Below are positions 18,041 through 26,767 of a stretch of 51,038 nt of DNA, in pieces (within the stretch, counting starts at the first letter, position 1; each line of letters begins with the position of its first letter). The stretch lies in the NCBI RefSeq assembly GCF_001418565.1, contig NZ_LIQQ01000054.1, forward strand, positions 1 through 51,038, written 5' to 3'. The notes under the pieces are model-generated. The model was not told the DNA's origin, did not search any database, and saw only the letters and a list, made by a program, of their open reading frames with translations. The DNA comes from Streptomyces graminilatus. GTDB lineage: Bacteria; Actinomycetota; Actinomycetes; Streptomycetales; Streptomycetaceae. The position numbers were made by a program, and so were the translations under genes.

Positions 18041-21000
18041 ATGCAGGAACCGGCGACCATTCCCGAGCTCTTCGACCATGTGGCGCGACGGCACGCTGAC
18101 CGCGTCGCGCTGACGCACCAGGGAACCAGTCTGACCTATGAGGAGTTGCGACGCCGATCGGACGGGTTCGCCGATGTGCTGACCCGGGGCGGGATCGGCA
18201 CCGAGACGGTCGTCGGCGTGTACGCGGAGCGCTCGATCGAACTCGTCGTCGCCCTGCTCGGCGTACTCAAGGCCGGTGGGACCTACGTCTGTCTCGCCCC
18301 CGACCATCCCAGGGAACGACTGGCCCGCATCCTCGCCGACGCGGGAGCGGCGGCGGTCGTCGCCACCGACGGACACCAGCGGGCAGCCCGGGAGTTCGGC
18401 CTCCCCGTGATCGGAATCGGCGCGGCCACGGGCTCCGGCAGCCCGGACGAGGCCACCCGGCCGCGTCCCGTGCCCCCGCCGGACGCGCTCGCCTACATCA
18501 TCTTCACCTCCGGATCGACCGGGCAGCCCAAGGGCGTCGGCATCACGCACCGAAACCTGCTCGGGCTCGTGCGCGGGCAGACCTACGCCGCGTTCGGCCC
18601 CGAGGAGACCTATCTGCAGCTCGCCCCCACCTCCTTCGACGCCTCGGCGTTCGAGATCTGGGGAGCGCTGCTCTCGGGCGCCCGTCTCGTGGTTCCGGCA
18701 GCCTCCTACCAGGCGCTGGACGAACTCCCCGACGTGCTCCGGGCCGAGCGGGTCACCATGCTGTTGCTCACCCCTCCGCTCTTCCACGAACTGGTCCGGC
18801 GGCGGATCGACGCGTTCGGCACGGTACGACGGCTCGTCGTCGGCGCGGAGTCGATGTCCTTGCCGGCCGCCCGTGCCTATCTGGAGGACGCCCGCGGGCG
18901 CGGTGCCGCCTTCGCCAACGTCTACGGCCCCACCGAGGCGACCACACTGGTCAGTTGTTACGAGATCACCGACCTGGACGGTCCTGGGGCGGTCATCCCG
19001 ATCGGCACGGCCATCGAGGGGGCGACGGTCCGGCTGCTCGACGACGATCTGAACCCGGTCGCCCCGGGTGCCACGGGCCAGATCCACATCGGCGGCAGCG
19101 GGGTCGCGCGTGGCTATGTGGGACGGCCCGGTCTGACCGCGAAGTGCTTCGTCGCCGACCCGCATTCCACCGTTCCCGGGGCGCGGATGTACGCCACGGG
19201 AGACCTCGGGCGACTGCGCGCCGACGGGGAGATCGAGTTCCTCGGCCGGGCGGACGATCAGGTGAAGATCCGTGGGCACCGAGTGGAACTGGGCGAGGTC
19301 GAGGCGGTCCTGGCCCAGTGTCCCGGGATCCATGCCGTCGCCGTGACCGCCCGCGCGACCAGTGTGGGCAGCCATCAGCTCGTGGCCCATGTGGCCGCGG
19401 CGAACACCGGGCACGGATCACCGGCCGACGCCCTGGCGGCGTTCGCGGCCGACCGGCTTCCCGCCTATCTGCGGCCCTCGTCGATCCGGGTGCTGCCGTC
19501 CCTCCCGCTGACGCCTTCCGGCAAGATCGACCGCAAGGCCCTCGCCGCCCTGTCCGGCACACCGGCCCACGCGGCGGAACCGGCCCCGGGGTCGAGCGAC
19601 GCCGGATCCGTTCTCACCACGATCTGGCAGCAGGTGCTGGGAGTCGACCGCATCGAGCCCGACGACGACTTCTTCGCCCTCGGCGGCGACTCACTGCTCG
19701 CCATCCGCATCATCGCCGACGCCGAGGAAGCCGGCATCGACATCAGCCTCGCCGACCTCTTCGCCACCCCCACCGTCCGCGCGCTCAGCACGAAGACCGC
19801 CCCGCAGCCCGACGGCACACCCACCGCCACAACGACCGACAGCCCGGTCACGGACGACGGTACGCCGGACCTCACCCCCGCACAGCGGAACCTGTGCGCG
19901 ATCTGGACCGAAGTCCTGGGCGTGACACCGGAGTTGGACGACGACTTCTTCGCCCTCGGCGGCGACTCACTGCTCGCCATCCGCATCATCGCCGACGCCG
20001 AGGAAGCCGGCATCGACATCGCCCTCGCCGACCTCTTCGCCACCCCCACCGTCCGCGCGCTCAGCGCCGCCGGCACCGATACGGACACCGACGTGGAGGA
20101 GACCACTCCTGCTGTCGGTGCTGGCGGAAGCGGCGACCTGGCACAGCACTTCGGCCCGGAGATCGAGGCCGTGTATCCGGCGTCGATGATGCAACTCGGC
20201 CTGCTGTTCGAGGCAGAGACGGATCCGGACAGCGGCCTGTACATCGACGTCATCACCCGCCGTATCGCGGGGCGTTTCGACGAAGCGCTGTTCACCCGTG
20301 CGCTGGAGACGACGCTGACCCGGCATCCGGCCCTGCGAACCGGCTTCGACCTGCACACACTCACGACACCGGTACAACTGGTGCACCGTGATCCGGCCGT
20401 CGACCTCGTGGTGACGGATGTGCGCGGTACGAGTGCCGGCTCCGCCGACTCCACGGTGGACGAGGACATCAGAGCGTCCGCACGGCCCTTCGAGCCGGAC
20501 GACCGCTCGCTCATCCGCTTCCGGGTGACCCGGATCTCCGACTCGGACTATCACCTGACCTACGGATTCCACCACGCCGTGATGGACGGCTGGAGCGAGT
20601 CGGTCTTCGCCGGGGACCTGCTGCGCCGCTACGACACCCTGCTCCGTGAGGCGCCGCCCGAGCCTGTGGAAGTGGTGCGTGGCTACGCCGACTTCGTGGA
20701 ACTCGAACAGCGGGCACTCGCGTCGGAAGACACCCGGCAGTTCTGGAAGGAGCACTGTGCCGCCCTGGAGCCGGTGCTCACCAGCGCCGCCGAGGGTCAC
20801 CCGGGCCCCGATCGGCTGACCCTGGCCGTACCCGTACCGCACGATGTCGTACAGGGGTTGCGGCGCTGTTCGCGGGAATGGCGGCTGCCGTACAAGAGCC
20901 TGATCGTGGCGGGTCACCTGGCCGCTCTCGGCCGGACGCTCGAAACGGCCGAGCCGGTGACCGGCCTGATCGTGAACGGGCGTCCGGAGACCGCCGGAAG

Positions 21001-21448
21001 CGATCAGCTCGTCGGCCTCTTCCTGAACGTGCTCCCCATGTCGGCGTCCACCACCGGTTCCTGGCGGGAGATCGCCGAAAGGGTCTTCGAGCAGGAGAAG
21101 ACGCTGCTCCCCCATCGGCGCTTCCCCTACCCGGCGTTGCGCGACCTCATGGGACCCGGGCCACTGTTCGACGTCGTCTTCAACTACGTTCAGTTCCATC
21201 GCGGCGCCCAGTCCGACGGCCTCACCGAGGTGCGGGTGACCGACACACGCATCATGGACAAGACCAGCTTCCCCATGGCCTTCGACGTGGTTCAGTCCCC
21301 CGGCGGCGACCGGCTGACCATCGAGGCGGCGGTCGCGGCCGACGCGTTCTCCGCGGATGACCTCGACAGGACGGTGGCATCCCACCTGGCCGCCTACCGG
21401 GCCATCGCGGCAGCCGTACCGGCGGGTTCGGTGAGCGCGGATGTATGA
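18041..21448 (+). CDS. NRPS A-T-T-C with tandem carriers and a terminal condensation domain
   Basis: A 1135-residue NRPS in the order adenylation (about 1-520), two carrier domains (about 541-583 and 633-675 cores, both DDDFFALGGDSLLAIRI), then condensation (about 700-1130) with intact HHAVMDG. The A domain shows IFTSGSTGQPKG, NVYGPTEAT, MYATGDLGR and LTPSGKIDRKAL. The by-eye code is D-A-F-L-V-G-V-T-L-K, closest in feel to aliphatic (Val/Ile-like) codes, not a certain match. With no leading C domain it is the best candidate for chain initiation. ATG 18041 has AGAG six nt upstream; TTG 18035 is an alternative. It overlaps the FAD gene by 8 bp. Confidence 0.92.
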   Translation: MQEPATIPELFDHVARRHADRVALTHQGTSLTYEELRRRSDGFADVLTRGGIGTETVVGVYAERSIELVVALLGVLKAGGTYVCLAPDHPRERLARILADAGAAAVVATDGHQRAAREFGLPVIGIGAATGSGSPDEATRPRPVPPPDALAYIIFTSGSTGQPKGVGITHRNLLGLVRGQTYAAFGPEETYLQLAPTSFDASAFEIWGALLSGARLVVPAASYQALDELPDVLRAERVTMLLLTPPLFHELVRRRIDAFGTVRRLVVGAESMSLPAARAYLEDARGRGAAFANVYGPTEATTLVSCYEITDLDGPGAVIPIGTAIEGATVRLLDDDLNPVAPGATGQIHIGGSGVARGYVGRPGLTAKCFVADPHSTVPGARMYATGDLGRLRADGEIEFLGRADDQVKIRGHRVELGEVEAVLAQCPGIHAVAVTARATSVGSHQLVAHVAAANTGHGSPADALAAFAADRLPAYLRPSSIRVLPSLPLTPSGKIDRKALAALSGTPAHAAEPAPGSSDAGSVLTTIWQQVLGVDRIEPDDDFFALGGDSLLAIRIIADAEEAGIDISLADLFATPTVRALSTKTAPQPDGTPTATTTDSPVTDDGTPDLTPAQRNLCAIWTEVLGVTPELDDDFFALGGDSLLAIRIIADAEEAGIDIALADLFATPTVRALSAAGTDTDTDVEETTPAVGAGGSGDLAQHFGPEIEAVYPASMMQLGLLFEAETDPDSGLYIDVITRRIAGRFDEALFTRALETTLTRHPALRTGFDLHTLTTPVQLVHRDPAVDLVVTDVRGTSAGSADSTVDEDIRASARPFEPDDRSLIRFRVTRISDSDYHLTYGFHHAVMDGWSESVFAGDLLRRYDTLLREAPPEPVEVVRGYADFVELEQRALASEDTRQFWKEHCAALEPVLTSAAEGHPGPDRLTLAVPVPHDVVQGLRRCSREWRLPYKSLIVAGHLAALGRTLETAEPVTGLIVNGRPETAGSDQLVGLFLNVLPMSASTTGSWREIAERVFEQEKTLLPHRRFPYPALRDLMGPGPLFDVVFNYVQFHRGAQSDGLTEVRVTDTRIMDKTSFPMAFDVVQSPGGDRLTIEAAVAADAFSADDLDRTVASHLAAYRAIAAAVPAGSVSADV
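19661..20065 (+). repeat. Near-identical duplicated carrier-domain DNA
   Basis: Positions 19661-19789 and 19937-20065 are a 129-nt direct repeat with only two differences (AGC versus GCC at one codon). They encode the cores of the two tandem carrier domains. The 147-nt spacer between them encodes a Thr/Pro/Asp-rich linker and the first helix of the second carrier. Confidence 0.95.
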
Positions 21449-22622
21449 CGTCATCGTCGTGGGTGCCCGATGCGCGGGCGCTTCCACAGCCCTGCTCCTG
21501 GCAAGGCAGGGCCACCGGGTGCTGCTGATCGAGCGGGCCAGGTTCCCCAAGGACACGCTCTCCACCCTGTACATCCATCAGCCGGGTGTGGCCAGGCTCG
21601 CCTCCTGGGGTGTGCTGGAGCGCATCGCGTCCACCGGATGTCCACCGGTCGACTCGGTCACGTACACCGTCGGGGACGTCCGGCTCACCGGGTCGAGCCG
21701 CCCCGTGGACGGTCAGGGCGCGGCCTACGCTCCGCGCAGGTATCTGCTCGACCGGATCCTGGTCGACGCGGCCGTCGAGGCGGGTGTCGAGTTCCGTGAC
21801 GAGACGACCGCCGGCGACCTGCTGTTCGAGGACGGCCGGGTCGTCGGGCTCCGGTGCAGAACGGCCGGTTCCGTGTGGCGCGACGAACGCGCGGGCCTGG
21901 TCGTCGGCGCGGACGGAATGCGCTCGCAGGTGGCGAACCAGGTCAAGGCCACGGTGTTGGACAGTGCCGCGCCGAGGACCTGCGCCTACTACACGTACTG
22001 GGACCTTCCCGGCGCGAGGATGTCCCTCCACGAGGCTCCCGGCCGCTGGGTGGGTGCCGTCTCCACCAACGACGACGCCACGCTGGTGGGCTGCTATTTC
22101 CCGCAGGAGGACTTCCAGCGCATTCGCGGACACGCACTCGACGCCTATCTGGACTGCTTCCGCGAGCACGCACCCGAACTCTACGAAGAGCTCGCCGGGA
22201 GCACTCCCGTCGACAGGCTGTACGGGACGGGTGACCAGCAGAACTTCGTCCGGCGGGCGGCCGGTCCCGGATGGGCCCTGGTGGGGGACGCGGCCCACCA
22301 CAAGGACTCGATCACCGCACGCGGCATCACCGACGCGTTCCTCCAGGCCCAGCTACTGGCCGACACCCTGGCGGATGAGCCGAAACGCGGCGCGGAGCTG
22401 GACGAGTCGCTGCGACGCTACGCGGCGGCCCACTACGACCTGGTCGTCGAGGGCTACCACAGCACCTTGTTCGTGGCGGAGCTGACAGTGAAGGAGGAAC
22501 GGCTCGCGATGCTGCGCGCCGTCGCGAAGAGCGAGGAGATGACGGGGCTGTACTTCTCGATGCTGTCCGGCGCGTGCGACTCCGACGAGTTCTTCAGCGA
22601 CGAGTTCATGGCCTCCCTCTGA
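21441..22622 (+). CDS. FAD-dependent oxidoreductase/monooxygenase
   Basis: A 393-residue flavoprotein of the group A monooxygenase/geranylgeranyl-reductase-like superfamily. The N-terminal FAD-binding fold is DVIVVGARCAGASTALLL (GxRCAG in place of GxGxxG, common in this group). The second FAD motif is GWALVGDAAHHKDSITARG (GD motif). No halogenase WxWxIP motif is seen, so hydroxylation, epoxidation or dehydrogenation is more likely than halogenation. It overlaps the NRPS stop by 8 bp and ends the plus-strand operon; a strong hairpin follows. The substrate is presumably the peptide or a precursor amino acid. Confidence 0.82.
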   Translation: MYDVIVVGARCAGASTALLLARQGHRVLLIERARFPKDTLSTLYIHQPGVARLASWGVLERIASTGCPPVDSVTYTVGDVRLTGSSRPVDGQGAAYAPRRYLLDRILVDAAVEAGVEFRDETTAGDLLFEDGRVVGLRCRTAGSVWRDERAGLVVGADGMRSQVANQVKATVLDSAAPRTCAYYTYWDLPGARMSLHEAPGRWVGAVSTNDDATLVGCYFPQEDFQRIRGHALDAYLDCFREHAPELYEELAGSTPVDRLYGTGDQQNFVRRAAGPGWALVGDAAHHKDSITARGITDAFLQAQLLADTLADEPKRGAELDESLRRYAAAHYDLVVEGYHSTLFVAELTVKEERLAMLRAVAKSEEMTGLYFSMLSGACDSDEFFSDEFMASL

Positions 22623-22664
22623 CGGCTCGGCTCTCCCGGGCCGCGCCCGACTCCGATGTCCCCG

Positions 22665-22698
22665 GTCCGGCGTCCTGCCACACGGCAGGACGCCGGAC
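22665..22698. terminator. Bidirectional terminator between convergent cluster operons
   Basis: A perfect 15-bp stem (GTCCGGCGTCCTGCC / GGCAGGACGCCGGAC) closed by the loop ACAC, in the 79-bp gap between the convergent FAD oxidoreductase and adenylation genes. It should stop transcription from both sides. Confidence 0.85.
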
Positions 22699-22701
22699 TT
22701 C

Positions 22702-24768
22702 TCAGTGCCCGGCCAGCATGCGCCGCACGACAGCCCGGTCGACCTTTCCGTTGGCCGTGAGCGGCAGGGCGCCGGTCGCCACCAGGCGTCCGGGGACAGC
22801 GTAGGGAGGCAGGGCGTCCCGGACCTCGTCCAGAACCGTTCGGGAGTCCAGCTCCGCGTCGCCCACCACCAGGGCACCGAGGACCCGGCCGCCGCCGGCG
22901 GCTTCGACCATCTCGACCGCGGCCTGCCGGACTCCGGTCGCCGAAGCCAACACGCCCTCCACTTCGGTGAGTTCGACGCGGAAGCCGTTGACCTTGACCT
23001 GTCGGTCGATCCGCCCCAGGTAGTCCAGCGCTCCGTCCCCGCGCCAGCGCACCAGGTCACCCGTGCGGTACACCCGGGTGCCCGGCACCTGCGGCAGTTC
23101 GACGAACGCGGCGGCCGTTCGCACCGGATCGTTCAGATAGCCGGTCGCCAGCGAAGGCCCGGAGACGCACAGCTCACCGACGGCGCCCCACGGTCGCAGC
23201 GTCAGTCGGTCGTCGACGACGTACGCGGTACAGCCGCCGATCGGGCGCCCGATCGGCGGCGGAGCGGTCCACTCACCGGTGAGCTTCTGCAGGGTGACCG
23301 CCACAGTGGCCTCGGTGGGCCCGTACCCGTTCCACAACTCCCTCTCGGCGGACGCCCATTCGTTCACGAGTGCGCCGGGCACCGCCTCGCCGCCGACCGA
23401 CACCAGCCGCAGGGAAGGCAGTTCGGCCGGATCCAGCAACGGGAGCAGCGCCGGCGGCAGTTCGGCCAGGGTGATCCGCTCGTCCCGGATGAAGTCGGTG
23501 AGCAGCATCGGATCCATCCGGGCGTCCGCATCGGGGATCACGACCTGCGCCCCGGCGGCGAGAGTGGCGAACACCTCGAACACGGAGACGTCGAACACCG
23601 GACGGGCGAAAGCGAGCACGCGGTCCGCCGGCGTCATGGCGTACGCGGCGTTGATCTCCCGGGAGAAGTGCCCGAGGCTCTCGTGGGACACCTCGATGCC
23701 CTTGGGAACTCCGGTGCTCCCGGAGGAGAACAGCACGTACGCGGCCGTCGAGGGCTCCGGCGGAGCGGGAGACAACGGCGTCGACTCCGTCGCGGAGTCC
23801 TGCCCGATCCTGATGACGGGTGTCCCGGCGGGGAGGAAGTCCGCCGGAAGCGGCTCCTGCGAGTCGTCGGCCCACAGACAGGCTCCGGCTCCCGTGCCGG
23901 CGGCGACCTGCGCGAGCCGCGCGACGGGCGACTCCACGTCCAGGGAGACATAGCTCGCGCCGACGAGATGGCAGGCCACCATGCCCGCCACGGTCGCGTC
24001 CGACTGCGACCCGTACAGCAGCACCCGGTCACCGCGGGCGATCCCGGCGGCCTTGAGCCCGGCCGCGGTGTCCGCGGCCCGCCGGACCAGGTCTCCGTAG
24101 GTGACAGTGCTGCCGTCGAAGCGGACCGCGGGGCGCAGGGGGTGGCTTTGGGCCCACCCGAGGATCGCTTCCGGGACTGTGCGGTACCGGGCACCGGCGG
24201 GTGTCCCGCCGTCTCCCAGGGCCAAGAGGCGCGCGACGGAGTCGGGTGAGACGAGGGGAAGGCCGGCCAGGTCGGCGTCGGGATCGACGAGCCAGCCGGT
24301 CACGAGCGTGCGCAGGGCGTCCGTGAACGCCGTTGTCGTCCGATGGTCGAGCAGGCCCTCGTCCCAGGTCGTGGAGAGGCGCACCTCTCCGCCCGGGGCG
24401 TCGTCCGGCGGGACGTGGACGGCCAGTTGGAGGGAGTTCACGGACTCCGGAGCCGTCCTCGCGGCGGAGGCGATGATGTCCCGAGCCTTCACTCCCGGCT
24501 CGGCGACCGCGTACTGGTTCCAGCGCTCGGCCAGGTGTTCGGCCAGCCGTCGCACGGTCCGCGTCGGCGGGAGGGCGTTGGCACGGCACCAGCGGAAGAG
24601 CGCGCGGGCATCGTCACCGGCGAGCAGAACGACCTGCTCGGTGCGCGTGCCCTGTGCCCGGCGATCGGACTCACAGCGGTGGTCCGGCGGCAGGACGAGC
24701 CGTGCCATGGCATCGGACGGGCCCTCGGTGCTCCCCGCGGGCACCGAGGGCAGGTGAGCGTTCGTCAT
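22702..24768 (-). CDS. Stand-alone NRPS adenylation protein with truncated C remnant, no carrier
   Basis: A 688-residue protein. About the first 200 residues include what looks like the C-terminal lobe of a condensation domain (EVRLSTTWDEGLLDHRTTTA, then DADLAGLPLVSPDSVARLL), with no HHxxxDG. The A domain follows: VLFSSGSTGVPKG, NGYGPTEATVAV, VYRTGDLVRW, GRIDRQVKVNGFRVEL and LTANGKVDRAVV (catalytic Lys). It stops at the point where a carrier would begin. The by-eye code is D-V-F-E-V-V-G-V-A-K, unfamiliar; Glu at position 278 hints at a basic or polar substrate. GGGAGA precedes ATG 24768, which overlaps the MFS stop (ATGA). It must act on a carrier in trans. Confidence 0.88.
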   Translation of the reverse strand: MTNAHLPSVPAGSTEGPSDAMARLVLPPDHRCESDRRAQGTRTEQVVLLAGDDARALFRWCRANALPPTRTVRRLAEHLAERWNQYAVAEPGVKARDIIASAARTAPESVNSLQLAVHVPPDDAPGGEVRLSTTWDEGLLDHRTTTAFTDALRTLVTGWLVDPDADLAGLPLVSPDSVARLLALGDGGTPAGARYRTVPEAILGWAQSHPLRPAVRFDGSTVTYGDLVRRAADTAAGLKAAGIARGDRVLLYGSQSDATVAGMVACHLVGASYVSLDVESPVARLAQVAAGTGAGACLWADDSQEPLPADFLPAGTPVIRIGQDSATESTPLSPAPPEPSTAAYVLFSSGSTGVPKGIEVSHESLGHFSREINAAYAMTPADRVLAFARPVFDVSVFEVFATLAAGAQVVIPDADARMDPMLLTDFIRDERITLAELPPALLPLLDPAELPSLRLVSVGGEAVPGALVNEWASAERELWNGYGPTEATVAVTLQKLTGEWTAPPPIGRPIGGCTAYVVDDRLTLRPWGAVGELCVSGPSLATGYLNDPVRTAAAFVELPQVPGTRVYRTGDLVRWRGDGALDYLGRIDRQVKVNGFRVELTEVEGVLASATGVRQAAVEMVEAAGGGRVLGALVVGDAELDSRTVLDEVRDALPPYAVPGRLVATGALPLTANGKVDRAVVRRMLAGH

Positions 24769-26087
24769 ACGGTCTCTCCCTGCCGAACCTGTTCGTCCTG
24801 CTCGTCCTGCCCGTCCCCGTCCCCGTCCTGCTCGTCCTGCCCGTCCTGCCCGTCCTGCTGCGGCTGTTTCATCGTGGCGCGCCTGAGCGGCGAGGACAGG
24901 AGAGCCAGTACGCCCGCGCCCGCCAGTACGGCGGCGCACACCAGCGCTGTGGCGAAGGCGTCCACGACGTCGGCCAGTTGGCCGAGCAGGTTCAGGGTCA
25001 CCACGAGTACGAGGCTCTGTACCAGGGTGATGAGTGCCTGAACCCGCGCGAGGTGCGTGACCGGGCTGGCTCCCAGCATCACCGGGCCGAGATGGGTGAC
25101 GAACAGGCCCAGGCCGAGGCCGAAACAGGCGCCGGCCGACACCGCCACAGGTGCCTGGTGCGCTTGCCCGAGCACCGCTATGCCGAGAGCCATGGGTACG
25201 ACGCTCAGCGCGGCGACGACGCCCGGCAGACGGAAGGCCCCCCAGCGGGCCACGAGCAGGGCGACGACCAGGGCGCCCAGTGCCTCACCGCCCAGCACCA
25301 CGCCGGCGACCTGCGCGCCCCAGTGGTTCTCACGCGCGAGCAGGGGTACGAGCAGGGACCCCACCGGGATCGCGAAGCCGGCGACCCCTCCGGTCAGCAG
25401 CAGAGCGGGCCGAAGGACGGGGTGGCGAAGGGAGAACGTCACTCCCTGCGCGGCCTCACGCAGGAGGTTCGTACGCTCCGCCGGGGGCGGTACCTCGAAG
25501 CGCGGCCGGATGAGCACGGCCACCAGCACGGCGAAGGCGAAGGTCACCCCGTCGAAGACCGCCGCGCCGGTGAGCCCGCCGGCCGTCACCAGGGCCCCGC
25601 CCACCGAACCGCCGACCAGTGAGATCAGTTGGCTGCCGCTCTGGCTGAGACCGACCGCGCGGTCGAGGTTGTCCGCGCCCACCAGTCTGCGCGGCATCGA
25701 ACCCGACACCGGAAGATAGAACGCGTCGATGGTCCCGATGATCACTCCGGCGCCCAGCAGCAGCCACATGGTGGATCCCCGCGCGTAAGCCGTCAGAGCC
25801 ACGCCGACTGTCATCGCGACCATCATCGAGTCGCCGAGGATCAGGATGCGCCGGGGGGAGAACCGGTCGGCCACGGCCCCTCCCAGAAGGAGGAGCAGAG
25901 TTCTCGGAAGCGCCACCGAAGTGAGCACGAGCCCCGCGGCACCACCCCCGTGCGCGGTGGCCGCCCACCCCAGGGCGAAGTACATCGCGGCATCCCCGAG
26001 CTGGGACGTGAACGCTCCACCGAGCCAGAGGAGATACGTTCTCGGCAGCTTCGTGCGCAACGCTATGTGGTCATCCGCAATGCTCAT
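24765..26087 (-). CDS. MFS exporter, EntS-like
   Basis: A 440-residue major facilitator of about 12 hydrophobic segments, of the type that exports siderophores and peptides (EntS-like MFS_3). The loop signature is GGAVADRFSPRRILILGDSM. The last 30 residues are an unusual hydrophilic Gln/Asp/Gly/Glu tail (QDGQDGQDEQDGDGDGQDEQ). Its stop overlaps the start of the adenylation gene, so exporter and enzyme are co-expressed. The likely job is export of, or self-resistance to, the cluster product. A YunG-like gene ends 6 bp upstream. Confidence 0.88.
   Translation of the reverse strand: MSIADDHIALRTKLPRTYLLWLGGAFTSQLGDAAMYFALGWAATAHGGGAAGLVLTSVALPRTLLLLLGGAVADRFSPRRILILGDSMMVAMTVGVALTAYARGSTMWLLLGAGVIIGTIDAFYLPVSGSMPRRLVGADNLDRAVGLSQSGSQLISLVGGSVGGALVTAGGLTGAAVFDGVTFAFAVLVAVLIRPRFEVPPPAERTNLLREAAQGVTFSLRHPVLRPALLLTGGVAGFAIPVGSLLVPLLARENHWGAQVAGVVLGGEALGALVVALLVARWGAFRLPGVVAALSVVPMALGIAVLGQAHQAPVAVSAGACFGLGLGLFVTHLGPVMLGASPVTHLARVQALITLVQSLVLVVTLNLLGQLADVVDAFATALVCAAVLAGAGVLALLSSPLRRATMKQPQQDGQDGQDEQDGDGDGQDEQDEQVRQGETV
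24795..24861 (-). repeat. Low-complexity 6/9-nt repeat encoding the MFS tail
   Basis: A run of about 67 bp built from GTCCTGCTCGTCCTGCCC-like units (read on the plus strand). It encodes the repetitive QDGQDEQD tail of the exporter and is prone to slippage, so tail length may vary between strains. Confidence 0.8.
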
Positions 26088-26093
26088 GGAAGA

Positions 26094-26555
26094 TCACACT
26101 AATGTTGTGTGCCCTGCTGTGTCTCCCAAATGATCTTCCTCTCCTTGGTGAGTGCCCGGGCTGCCGGCCCCGGCCGGGCCGAGACGGGCGAACACCCGTC
26201 GGCGAAGCAGTTGATACTGCTCACGGCAGTGCCCCGGCGGCCCGGGCGGTCGCACCACGACCTCGCCGGGGCCCACGCTTTCGCCGGGACCGAACTGTTC
26301 CCGCGTCAGGTCGATCTCGATCCCCTGGCCGAACCGGTTCCACCAGTGGTAGTCGACGACCTCTCCCTCGACCCGCACTTCTCCGCACACCAGATCACCG
26401 CCGAAGAGGTCGTGCACGACCAGCGCGGTCACTCCGCACTGCCCGCGAGCGGGATTGCCGGGATGCCATTTCGGTACGTCTTCGGGCGCACAGGTGTCGA
26501 CACCCCAACTTGCCCGCAGGGCCGCCTCAACGCCAGACAGCGTGATCGTGTCCAT
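26094..26555 (-). CDS. YunG-like small protein
   Basis: A soluble protein of about 153 residues. The pattern WHPGNPARGQCGVTALVVHD followed by HWWNRFGQGIEIDLTREQF is typical of the YunG family, which has no established function. The C-terminal 25 residues (from about GPAGAGSPG) are low-complexity and longer than usual, so the gene may have lost its original stop. The start is uncertain: ATG 26555 is used, ATG 26567 is also in frame, and neither has a strong ribosome site. It lies 6 bp upstream of the MFS gene on the same strand but is probably not part of the biosynthetic pathway. Confidence 0.65.
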   Translation of the reverse strand: MDTITLSGVEAALRASWGVDTCAPEDVPKWHPGNPARGQCGVTALVVHDLFGGDLVCGEVRVEGEVVDYHWWNRFGQGIEIDLTREQFGPGESVGPGEVVVRPPGPPGHCREQYQLLRRRVFARLGPAGAGSPGTHQGEEDHLGDTAGHTTLV

Positions 26556-26731
26556 GCCCAAGAGCATGGCAGAGAAGGTGCTCCCCAGTCGCACCGGGCA
26601 CGGCACTGTACGAACAGGCATTCGCCGACAAGGAATCGGCCCTCACCGCCATCGTGGGTCGGCGAATTCTCGGCTCGGTTTCCCGACCCGGCCCCGTCCC
26701 GCGAACACCGCGTGACGCGTCGCCGATCTGT

Positions 26732-26764
26732 GTACCTTCGGCGTACCTTCGGCGTACCTTCGGC
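26732..26764 (+). repeat. Three exact 11-nt repeats directly before a start codon
   Basis: GTACCTTCGGC occurs three times in tandem (26732-26742, 26743-26753, 26754-26764), ending 3 nt before the ATG of the AlkZ-like gene. No ribosome-binding site is visible in or after it. Confidence 0.85.
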
Positions 26765-26767
26765 CCC

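Noticed and set aside
21441..22622. Flavin-dependent halogenase
   Set aside because: FAD motifs fit the broader monooxygenase/reductase superfamily, but no WxWxIP motif of tryptophan-type halogenases is seen.
24795..24861. Short regularly spaced repeats as a CRISPR array
   Set aside because: Units are 6-9 nt, contiguous, without unique spacers, and lie in the coding tail of the MFS exporter; no cas genes are present in the window.
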